Source: Acidobacteriota bacterium (GTDB taxonomy: Bacteria > Acidobacteriota > Terriglobia > Terriglobales > Acidobacteriaceae). Taken from it: 20,817 nt of DNA. Where the stretch lies: NCBI GenBank assembly GCA_021780095.1, contig JAJXZK010000063.1:1-20817 (forward strand), written 5' to 3'. The position numbers were made by a program, and so were the translations under genes. Under the pieces are notes generated by a model. It was not told the DNA's origin. It saw only the letters and a list, made by a program, of their open reading frames with translations, and ran no database searches. Below are positions 15,484 through 20,817 of the stretch, one piece after another. How positions within the stretch are numbered: position 1 is the first letter of the stretch; each line of letters begins with the position of its first letter.

Positions 15484-16026
15484 TCAGGCCTGCAGCGTGG
15501 CCTCGCCTTTTTGCCAGTTGCACGGGCAGAGTTCATCGGTCTGCAATGCATCCAGCACGCGCAGCACTTCCTGCGGATTGCGTCCCACCGAAAGGTCCGT
15601 CACGTAGATGAATCGGATGATGTTGTCGGGATCGACCAGGAACGTGGCGCGTTGTGCAACGCCCGCCCTTTCATCCAGAATTCCCAGCTCGCCGGAAAGA
15701 TTGCGCTTGATATCGGAAAGCATGGGGAACGGCAAATCCTTCAGGTCGGCATGGTGGGTACGCCACGCCGCGTGGACATATTCGTTGTCCGTGCTGGCGC
15801 CCAAAATCTGGCAGTCACGATCCAAAAACTCGCGATTCAGCTTTCCGAAAGCTGCAATCTCGGTCGGGCAGACAAAGGTAAAGTCCTTGGGCCAGAAGAA
15901 ATAGAGCTTCCACTTACCCGCGTAAGAATTCTGCGTGACTGTCTTGAATGCTTTTGCCTCATCCTTTTCGGTCGAAATGGTGGCTGTTAAAGAAAAGTCG
16001 GGGAATTTCTCGCCAATTTGCAGCAT
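15484..16026 (-). CDS. ahpC: AhpC-type peroxiredoxin
   Basis: This peroxiredoxin reduces hydrogen peroxide, organic peroxides and peroxynitrite in the cytoplasm. In 180 residues the peroxidatic cysteine is Cys53 in DFTFVCPTEI, with the conserved Pro and Thr of PxxxT/S-C around it. The C-terminal end has two cysteines, Cys167 and Cys169, in DELCPCNWQKGE. That CxC pattern resembles mycobacterial AhpC (LCACNW), which is recycled by AhpD, and fits the ahpD gene 23 nt downstream. I chose the ATG at 16026 because AGAAGG lies about 9 nt upstream and the protein then begins MLQIGEKFPDFSL. The frame goes on to a TTG at 16089, which would add 21 unlikely residues. A 7-bp inverted repeat lies about 40 nt upstream. 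Confidence 0.94.
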   Translation of the reverse strand: MLQIGEKFPDFSLTATISTEKDEAKAFKTVTQNSYAGKWKLYFFWPKDFTFVCPTEIAAFGKLNREFLDRDCQILGASTDNEYVHAAWRTHHADLKDLPFPMLSDIKRNLSGELGILDERAGVAQRATFLVDPDNIIRFIYVTDLSVGRNPQEVLRVLDALQTDELCPCNWQKGEATLQA

Positions 16027-16067
16027 GGTTAGTCGCCTTCTTTCAGTTGGTGTTCGATGGAACTTTG

Positions 16068-16090
16068 TTTGGCGTTCAAATCGCGCCAAA
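16068..16090. promoter_or_regulatory. Perfect inverted repeat upstream of ahpC, possible operator
   Basis: TTTGGCG (16068-16074) and CGCCAAA (16084-16090) are exact inverted copies 9 nt apart, ending 42 nt before the ahpC start. The size and place suit a dimeric repressor or activator, or a hairpin in the leader. No regulator gene is next to it, and I cannot match it to a named consensus. Confidence 0.35.
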
Positions 16091-16144
16091 ACGAAAAACG
16101 CGTATCAACTGAAGGATATCAAACCCCAAGCCCCAAAAAGCTGA

Positions 16145-16168
16145 GAGTCGATCATCATGGATCGCCTC
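16145..16168. terminator. Candidate terminator of the nadA-DUF2203 operon
   Basis: GAG-T-CGATC and GATCG-C-CTC form a 9-position stem with one mismatch and a 6-nt loop. On the plus strand TTTT follows at once. On the minus strand, the direction of the surrounding genes, a run of five T (16135-16139) comes 5 nt after the stem. It lies between the DUF2203 gene and the ahpC promoter region. Confidence 0.35.
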
Positions 16169-16275
16169 TTTTCATGCGGTTGAAACGAGGTTCTCAGTGA
16201 TTTTACGCAGCCGACCGTCTTCAAGTCTGGGACGTCTGTGAGGTTGATTGCTCTTGGAATGTTCCGTGGCGCAGG

Positions 16276-16710
16276 TTAGTTCGGCTTTTGCTTCTGCGAA
16301 CGTCGAAACCGTTCGTCCACCACTTGGCGGCCTGCAAATCCAGCTTCCATTGTGTGCCAGTGGTGAATTTCCGCTTCGCCCATCTTCCAGCACAACAGCA
16401 CAATCTCTTCCCCCAGCCTGCAAGGAAAATCCAGCAACCCTGAGTCGAGGTCCTTCACCTGCACGCCAATCGAGTCGATTTCCGCCAAAGTGTCTTTCAC
16501 TTGCTGCAAGGACTTATCCTGCAGGGCGCGGCGTTGCGCCACGGCGGCAATATGGACAAGCGTTCCGCCGTTCAAAAATATGCGTTGCGAGAGCTGCTGC
16601 AATTCCTGCGCAATGGATTCGGCTGTTTTCTTGGACTCCATCGCATTCTTCATCAGCGATTCCAGTACCGGAACCAGCGTTTGCGCTTCTTCCAAAGAAA
16701 AAGTCTTCAT
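16276..16710 (-). CDS. DUF2203 family protein
   Basis: This is a small (144-residue) cytoplasmic protein of a family with no assigned function. It shows the family's pattern: a helical N-terminus FSLEEAQTLVPVLESLM, a middle helix, then VQVKDLDSGLLDFPCR, EIVLLCWKMGEAEIHHWH and GFAGRQVVDERF. The many conserved His, Cys, Trp and Glu in the second half hint at a ligand or metal site, but that is inference. Its ATG lies just 3 nt after the nadA stop, so it is almost certainly co-transcribed with nadA and would then fall under the same NAD+ riboswitch transcript. No signal peptide or membrane segment. Confidence 0.85.
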   Translation of the reverse strand: MKTFSLEEAQTLVPVLESLMKNAMESKKTAESIAQELQQLSQRIFLNGGTLVHIAAVAQRRALQDKSLQQVKDTLAEIDSIGVQVKDLDSGLLDFPCRLGEEIVLLCWKMGEAEIHHWHTMEAGFAGRQVVDERFRRSQKQKPN

Positions 16711-16713
16711 TCG

Positions 16714-17865
16714 CTACCCCCGTATCTCCAGCATACGGCTAAGCGCCACGCCCGCCCAGTGCTTGACGTCCTCGCTTACCCGGATGCGATTCACCACCCG
16801 GCCCTCCACCAGATTTTCCAGCGCCCAGGCCAGATGTTGCGGCGAGATCCGGAACATGGTCGTGCATAGGCAACCGGACTCGTCGAGCGTGATTACTTTC
16901 TTCCCCAGCGGAGCGAACCGCTTGCCCAGCCGATTGACCAGATGAATCTCGGTCCCGACGGCGAACATGGATCCTTCCGGGGCTTCTTCGATAATTTTAA
17001 TCAGCCCCTCGGTCGATCCAATCGCGTCAGCCTTCTGGCAAACCTCCAACCGGCATTCCGGATGAACAATCACCTGAATCCCTGGATACGCCGCACGCAC
17101 CCGGTCAGCGTGCTCCGGCAAAAACCGCTGGTGGACCGAGCAATGCCCTTTCCACAAAATCACTTTCGCGGCTCGCAAACGGTCCGGCGTCACGCCGCCG
17201 TTAATTTGGTATGGATCCCAAACCACGGTCTCTGCCAGTGGAATCCCCATCGCGTAGGCGGTGTAGCGGCCCAGGTGCTGGTCGGGCAGGAAGAGAATCC
17301 GACTGCCGCGCTCAAACGCCCAATTGAAGGCTGCTTTGGCATTCGAGGAAGTGCATACCAGGCCGCCCCGCTCTCCGCAAAACGCCTTGATCGCTGCCGT
17401 GGAATTCATGTAGGTCAGCGGCACCAGGCCGCCCGCGGCCGGCGAATCGAGCCCGGCAGCATGCAATTTGTCCCAGCATTCTTCCACCTGAGAAATGTCC
17501 GCCATATCGGCCATCGAGCACCCTGCGTTCAAGTCCGGCAGGATGACTTGCTGCCACGGCTGCGCCAGAATATCGGCGCTCTCGGCCATGAAATGAACGC
17601 CGCAGAAAAGGATGTAGCGACCGTCGGATTCCGAGGCAATCTTCGACAATTTGTAGGAGTCGCCACTGTAGTCGGCGAAGCGAATCACTTCATCGCGCTG
17701 GTAATGGTGCCCAAGGATGAGTGCTTCTTTGCCCAGGCGTTCCCGGGCAGCGGCGATCCGACCATCCATCGTGTGGTCCGGCATCGCAAGATAGTTGTCC
17801 AGCGAACACGCCTCCGGCGCAGTTTCGACTGGCATAGATACCACGGGTTCGACAAGTGTAGCCAC
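16714..17865 (-). CDS. nadA: Quinolinate synthase NadA
   Basis: NadA is a [4Fe-4S] enzyme that condenses iminoaspartate with dihydroxyacetone phosphate to quinolinate in de novo NAD synthesis. With a GTG start at 17865 it has 383 residues. Family motifs are all there: LGHHYQRDEV (His about 53), FADYSGDSYKLS, ILFCGVHFMAE (Cys88), CTSSNAK (Cys171), LPDQHLGRY, HPEC, IGSTEGLIK, and ESGCLCTTM (Cys332, Cys334). Cys88, Cys171 and one of the last pair are the likely cluster ligands. The open frame reaches 18006, but those 47 codons coincide with the two-domain NAD+ riboswitch, so the upstream start is ruled out. Met58 of the long frame (17835) has no ribosome site. No nadB or nadC is nearby; a DUF2203 gene follows after 3 nt. 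Confidence 0.95.
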   Translation of the reverse strand: MATLVEPVVSMPVETAPEACSLDNYLAMPDHTMDGRIAAARERLGKEALILGHHYQRDEVIRFADYSGDSYKLSKIASESDGRYILFCGVHFMAESADILAQPWQQVILPDLNAGCSMADMADISQVEECWDKLHAAGLDSPAAGGLVPLTYMNSTAAIKAFCGERGGLVCTSSNAKAAFNWAFERGSRILFLPDQHLGRYTAYAMGIPLAETVVWDPYQINGGVTPDRLRAAKVILWKGHCSVHQRFLPEHADRVRAAYPGIQVIVHPECRLEVCQKADAIGSTEGLIKIIEEAPEGSMFAVGTEIHLVNRLGKRFAPLGKKVITLDESGCLCTTMFRISPQHLAWALENLVEGRVVNRIRVSEDVKHWAGVALSRMLEIRG

Positions 17866-17875
17866 GTTATTTCCG

Positions 17876-18009
17876 CCTTCAGTTCCATGGCTTCTTCGCA
17901 ATGGAACGGGGATGTTGAAAGCATTTCTGTACGCTGTTGCAGTGGGTTCGCTGTGGCCACCGGCCTTACTTGGCCTCTCGCCACCCAATCCACGGGGTTG
18001 TTGCAACAG
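17876..18009 (-). promoter_or_regulatory. NAD+-I riboswitch (nadA motif), two tandem domains
   Basis: On the minus strand, domain 1 (17934-18009) is closed by CTGTTGC/GCAACAG. Inside it the conserved AACAACCCCGUGG is followed by UUGGG, a P3 stem GUGGC/GCCAC with an extended hairpin, then AGCGAA and CCAC, which pairs with GUGG. This matches the published Koribacter nadA-motif aptamer as I remember it. Domain 2 (17876-17921) repeats the plan in shorter form: CUUUC/GAAGG closes it, with CAACAUCCCCG, then a perfect GUUCCAU/AUGGAAC stem. The closing 3' strand of domain 2 (GAAGG) is the ribosome-binding region of nadA, 10 nt before the GTG. NAD+ binding should therefore hide it and lower translation. 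The motif is known from Acidobacteriota. Confidence 0.9.
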
Positions 18010-18066
18010 TCATTTATTGGACGTTTCAATTGAGCGTAGGATTCAACCCAATCGAAATTTCCTTTA

Positions 18067-18096
18067 TTCAGATTGTAATACGCCCTGCCCTATAAT
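18067..18096 (+). promoter_or_regulatory. Candidate promoter toward the CBS-domain gene
   Basis: TTCAGA (18067-18072; 4 of 6) is followed after 18 nt by a perfect TATAAT (18091-18096). Transcription would start near 18103, leaving a leader of about 225 nt before the ATG at 18329. The leader holds no gene or RNA family I recognise; a 10-codon frame at 18193 lacks support. Confidence 0.42.
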
Positions 18097-18117
18097 CCTG
18101 TCCGGCTCGGTTGTCGA
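18089..18117 (-). promoter_or_regulatory. Candidate nadA promoter
   Basis: On the minus strand TCGACA (18112-18117; 5 of 6 to the -35 consensus) is followed after 17 nt by TATAGG (18089-18094; 4 of 6 to the -10). Transcription would start near 18082 and reach the riboswitch about 70 nt later. It overlaps the plus-strand promoter candidate at 18067-18096. Confidence 0.4.
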
Positions 18118-18328
18118 ACTGGTTTCCAGATTGCTTGCCCGAAGTTCCCTCAGATCGAGCGGTGGCGATTTTCCATCCTCTGAAAAAACCATATGAGAGA
18201 AGTCCTATTCCACCACAATCTTTAGGCATATAGTGGCTAGAACGCGATTCTGGGTCGAACTGCCTCCAGTCCCCCCGTCACGGAATCGACACACTCGAAA
18301 GTGACCGCCCTGTTTCAGGAGAGCTTAG

Positions 18329-18781
18329 ATGAAAATTTCCGACACGGTTGGATTGGTGCTCCGCAACAAGAGTCAAAAAAACGTTCTTTCGATTGCACCG
18401 GACCAGTCGGTCTTCGAAGCTGTCGAAAAGATGGCCGAGAACGATATCGGCGCGTTGCTGGTCTTGTCTGACAATAAACTCGTCGGCATGATCTCCGAAC
18501 GCGATTACGCCCGCAAAGTCGTCCTGATGGGCCACTCCTCTAAAGAGACTCAGGTCCACGAAATCATGACCAGCCCGGTATTCTTCGTTGGTCCGCAACA
18601 CACGGTGGATGAATGCATGGCCTTGATGACACAGCATCATTTCCGCCACCTGCCCGTCTGTCAGGATGAGCGCGTTCTGGGCATCATCTCCATCGGCGAC
18701 CTGGTCAAATGGGTGATTTCGGGCCAAGCCCATGCGATTGAGCAGTTGGAGGGCTACATCTCCGGTGCTTACCCGGGCTAG
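18329..18781 (+). CDS. Two-CBS-domain protein
   Basis: This is a stand-alone pair of CBS domains in 150 residues, forming a Bateman module that usually binds adenosine nucleotides (AMP, ATP, NAD or similar) and acts as an energy or redox sensor. CBS1 spans about 15-65 ([20 protein letters not shown], then [13 protein letters not shown]). CBS2 spans about 78-130 ([20 protein letters not shown], then [14 protein letters not shown]). Both carry the G-x-I-S-x-x-D pattern of nucleotide-binding CBS motifs. No enzyme domain is fused. The ATG follows AGGAG by 7 nt. It is divergent from nadA, with overlapping promoter candidates, so a link to adenylate or NAD status is tempting but unproven. Confidence 0.92.
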   Translation: MKISDTVGLVLRNKSQKNVLSIAPDQSVFEAVEKMAENDIGALLVLSDNKLVGMISERDYARKVVLMGHSSKETQVHEIMTSPVFFVGPQHTVDECMALMTQHHFRHLPVCQDERVLGIISIGDLVKWVISGQAHAIEQLEGYISGAYPG

Positions 18782-18903
18782 GTTCTCAGAACAGGTTCAC
18801 AAACCGGCAATCTGGCGCCCCGCACATCCAAACGGAGTAGGCGACGCGTTCCCTCTTGCGTAGGATTGTTCCGTCGCGCGCCACTTCAGTATGATGGAAT
18901 TCG

Positions 18904-19548
18904 ATGAGTCTGCCCGATACAGTCTTTATCTTCGTGTTAGCCCTGATCATTTTCGGGCCCAAAAAACTGCCTGAAATTGGACGCCAACTGGGGAAATTGG
19001 TCGGCGAATTCCGGCGCGCCAGCAACGAATTCAAGTTTCAAATTGAAGAGGAGCTACGGCAGGCAGAACTGGCGGATCGCAATACGAGCAGTCCTGCAAA
19101 GAAAGAACCGACAGCCACGGCTTCCGCAGAAGCGTCAACCGAAGCCCCGGATTCTCCTGCACCGGACGTGCCCTATCCCGAGGAGACATTGCCGGTCGGT
19201 CAATATCCGAACATTGACACTATCAACCCGCAGGATTTGGCCCCCACACAATCGACCGAAGCGGAAGACCCGCCGGTACCCACACACGAACAGGCCGTTG
19301 CCGAGAACACTTCAGAACTTCCCATAATCAATCCGGCGACCGGCGCAGAGCCTCGCACTGCGCCTCCTTACAGTGCGACCACAGCCGACGCCGATGCGGC
19401 GGCAATTGCCAGTGAGACCGCTTCCATGCAAGAACCGCATCCGTCGGCGAACCATATTTCATCGCCAGCAAGTGAAAATCCCCAACCCACTCACGAACCC
19501 GCCGATCCCTATGCTGCAGCCGCGGTAGTGGACGTCACTCATGGTTGA
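18904..19548 (+). CDS. tatB: Sec-independent translocase TatB/TatA-like subunit with long tail
   Basis: This is a component of the twin-arginine translocase, which exports folded proteins. Residues 1-60 show the family fold: a short membrane helix (about 6-18, VFIFVLALIIF), the hinge FGPKKLPEIGRQLG, then an amphipathic helix (about 22-55). The rest (60-214) is Pro/Ala/Glu/Thr-rich and almost certainly disordered. The length and long tail suit TatB better than TatA, but TatA and TatB cannot be told apart safely by reading. The 3' end overlaps tatC by 8 nt. There is no clear ribosome-binding sequence before 18904. A TATGAT at 18890-18895 would place the transcript start at or near the ATG, so a leaderless mRNA is possible. 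Confidence 0.87.
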   Translation: MSLPDTVFIFVLALIIFGPKKLPEIGRQLGKLVGEFRRASNEFKFQIEEELRQAELADRNTSSPAKKEPTATASAEASTEAPDSPAPDVPYPEETLPVGQYPNIDTINPQDLAPTQSTEAEDPPVPTHEQAVAENTSELPIINPATGAEPRTAPPYSATTADADAAAIASETASMQEPHPSANHISSPASENPQPTHEPADPYAAAAVVDVTHG

Positions 19549-20347
19549 TCTGCTGGACCGTGCCCGCACCGCGGTGGGCGATCGAGCCGAATTGCCCGGA
19601 ATGAGCCTGCTGGAACATTTGCAGGAGCTGCGCAAACGCCTGGTCTATTCCCTGCTCTCCATCGGTGTCGGCTTCTTCGTTGCCTACGGTTTTCACCAGC
19701 GCATTGCCGCGTTCATGATTGCGCCCATAACCAAAGCCCTGAATGCGCATCACCTGAACACGCAATTGGTCTATCTCAATCCGATGGACCCCTTCAATTT
19801 CTTTCTGAAGATTGGGCTGTTCGGTGGCATCATTGTCGCGTCGCCATTCATTCTGTACCAAGTGTGGCTGTTCATCGCTCCAGGTCTGTATCAAAACGAG
19901 AAACGCTACCTGATCCCCTTCATGTCCGCAACGGTGGGATTGTTCCTGCTGGGTGCATTTTTCGGATACCGATTCGTTTACCCCGGCGCGCTCGAGTTTC
20001 TCATCGGCTATGGGTCGCAATTCAAACCGATGGTCACCATCGGCGAATACACAGAGCTCTTCCTGACCGTGATCCTCGGCCTGGGAATCGTGTTTGAGCT
20101 GCCGATTCTCGTTTTCTTCCTGGCGTTATTCGGGATTGTAAATTCCCGCTGGCTGTGGAAGAACATCCGCTACGCCATTTTGATCATCTTTATCATCGCC
20201 GGCATTATTACCCCCACACCCGATCCGCTCAGTATGTGCCTGTTTGCGACTCCGATGTTGCTGCTGTATTTAATCAGCATTGGAGTGGCTCACATGGTGC
20301 ATCCGGACGCCCGTAATCGGCGAAAGAAAGCGAACCTGGAGGCTTGA
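19541..20347 (+). CDS. tatC: Sec-independent protein translocase TatC
   Basis: TatC is the polytopic membrane subunit that recognises twin-arginine signals. In 268 residues there is a 20-residue polar lead, then MSLLEHLQELRKRL, the usual TatC start, and six membrane segments. The signal-binding region SPFILYQVWLFIAPGLYQNE is intact, with the equivalents of E. coli Phe94 (Phe111) and Glu103 (Glu120). The late motif FELPILVFFLALFGIV and ITPTPDPLSMCLFATPMLLLY are also typical. The start at 19541 overlaps the tatB-like gene by 8 nt. An ATG at 19601, at the conserved MSLLEH, is the alternative. Two Tat-signal proteins are encoded at 8977-10892. Confidence 0.95.
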   Translation: MVDLLDRARTAVGDRAELPGMSLLEHLQELRKRLVYSLLSIGVGFFVAYGFHQRIAAFMIAPITKALNAHHLNTQLVYLNPMDPFNFFLKIGLFGGIIVASPFILYQVWLFIAPGLYQNEKRYLIPFMSATVGLFLLGAFFGYRFVYPGALEFLIGYGSQFKPMVTIGEYTELFLTVILGLGIVFELPILVFFLALFGIVNSRWLWKNIRYAILIIFIIAGIITPTPDPLSMCLFATPMLLLYLISIGVAHMVHPDARNRRKKANLEA

Positions 20348-20817
20348 TGAAGCGTCGGAAGAATTCGAGAAGTCTGACCCTTCTGATCGCTGCTTTCAGC
20401 CTCGCAATCTCTTCGCTCGCTTCCGCGCAGGCTCACGGGCGTAACCATGCCCACGGCGCGGCACGCACCGCGTTCAACGGAGGTCGCGCCTATCAATATG
20501 CCCAGGACCTTGTGAACTGCGGTCCGCGATGGATTGGCAGCCCAGGTCACGTTTGCGCGGAAAAGTTCTTCAAGAAGCAATTCGCCAACGACAATCTTGA
20601 AGAGGACACATTCGCCGCCAATACCCCCGCTGGCATGATGTCGATGCATAACTTCATCGTGAAATTTCCCGGGAAAAAGCCCGGCATTATCGTCCTTGCT
20701 TCGCATTATGAAACCAACTATCCGCTACGCGACATTCACTACGTCGGCGCCAATGACGGTGCTTCCACCAGCGGTCTGCTCGTCGAAATGGCAAACATCC
20801 TGCGTGGCCACACGCTG
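20347..20817 (+). CDS. M28-family peptidase or glutaminyl-cyclase-like protein, N-terminal part (cut by window edge)
   Basis: The 157 visible residues start with a Sec-type signal (basic MKRRKNSR, hydrophobic SLTLLIAAFSLAISSLA, cleavage likely near ASAQA). The mature part shows the di-zinc aminopeptidase pattern: VLASHYET (His120) and VGANDGASTSGLLVEMANIL (Asp137), as in M28 peptidases and bacterial glutaminyl-peptide cyclotransferases. Cys58 and Cys70 may form a disulfide. The remaining metal ligands lie beyond the window, so peptidase and cyclase cannot be separated. Its ATG shares a base with the tatC stop (TGATG), so translation is coupled to tatC. The KRRK start lacks the Phe/Leu of a Tat motif, so I do not count it as a Tat substrate. 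Confidence 0.82.
   Translation, partial: MKRRKNSRSLTLLIAAFSLAISSLASAQAHGRNHAHGAARTAFNGGRAYQYAQDLVNCGPRWIGSPGHVCAEKFFKKQFANDNLEEDTFAANTPAGMMSMHNFIVKFPGKKPGIIVLASHYETNYPLRDIHYVGANDGASTSGLLVEMANILRGHTL

Noticed and set aside
17866..18006. 47-codon N-terminal extension of NadA
   Set aside because: These bases form the two riboswitch domains; the extension has no family similarity, and the GTG at 17865 sits behind the regulated ribosome site.
16942..18033. 363-codon plus-strand open frame
   Set aside because: It is antisense to nadA and its riboswitch, with no recognisable domain; the nadA frame has every family motif.
18193..18225. 10-codon frame with two histidines before the CBS gene, as a possible attenuator peptide
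   Set aside because: It has no ribosome site, no terminator/antiterminator stems were seen, and the downstream gene is not biosynthetic.

Overview
The window looks like a chromosomal segment of an Acidobacteriota (Terriglobia-type) bacterium. The evidence is the gene content, GC-rich Gram-negative-style genes with many Tat- and lipoprotein-exported products, and above all a two-domain RNA upstream of nadA that matches the nadA motif (NAD+-I riboswitch), known to me only from Acidobacteriota. I made the assignment by reading; no search was run.

Layout. (1) 1-5035, minus strand: an ATP synthase operon in the order b', b, delta, alpha, gamma, beta (beta cut by the window edge). The a and c subunits are not next to it. 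The b subunit carries an unusual N-terminal extension with a second hydrophobic segment, and gamma has two insertions. (2) 5036-5542: a gene-free stretch with a candidate atp promoter and several hairpins. (3) 5543-7397, minus: hfq then hflX. (4) 7767-8942, plus: a DegT-type PLP aminotransferase standing alone. (5) 8977-16026, minus: mostly exported proteins. These are a Tat-exported aldo/keto reductase, a Tat-exported NIPSNAP protein, an SH3-domain lipoprotein and two paralogous beta-propeller lipoproteins (one with a 27-bp minisatellite coding a Thr-rich linker). At the upstream end is an AhpC peroxiredoxin plus AhpD pair. (6) 16276-17865, minus: nadA followed 3 nt later by a DUF2203 gene, preceded by the tandem-domain NAD+ riboswitch at 17876-18009. 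(7) 18329-20817, plus: a two-CBS-domain protein, then tatB-like, tatC and a cut M28-type peptidase, the last three overlapping each other.

How it fits together: energy (F1Fo), NAD synthesis under cofactor feedback, peroxide defence, and the export machine (Tat) close to two genes whose products bear Tat signals. No tRNA, rRNA, CRISPR, IS element or phage gene was seen. Most of the window is ordinary housekeeping. The most informative non-coding element is the riboswitch, which also fixes the nadA start. The atp b-subunit extension and the propeller pair are the more unusual protein features.
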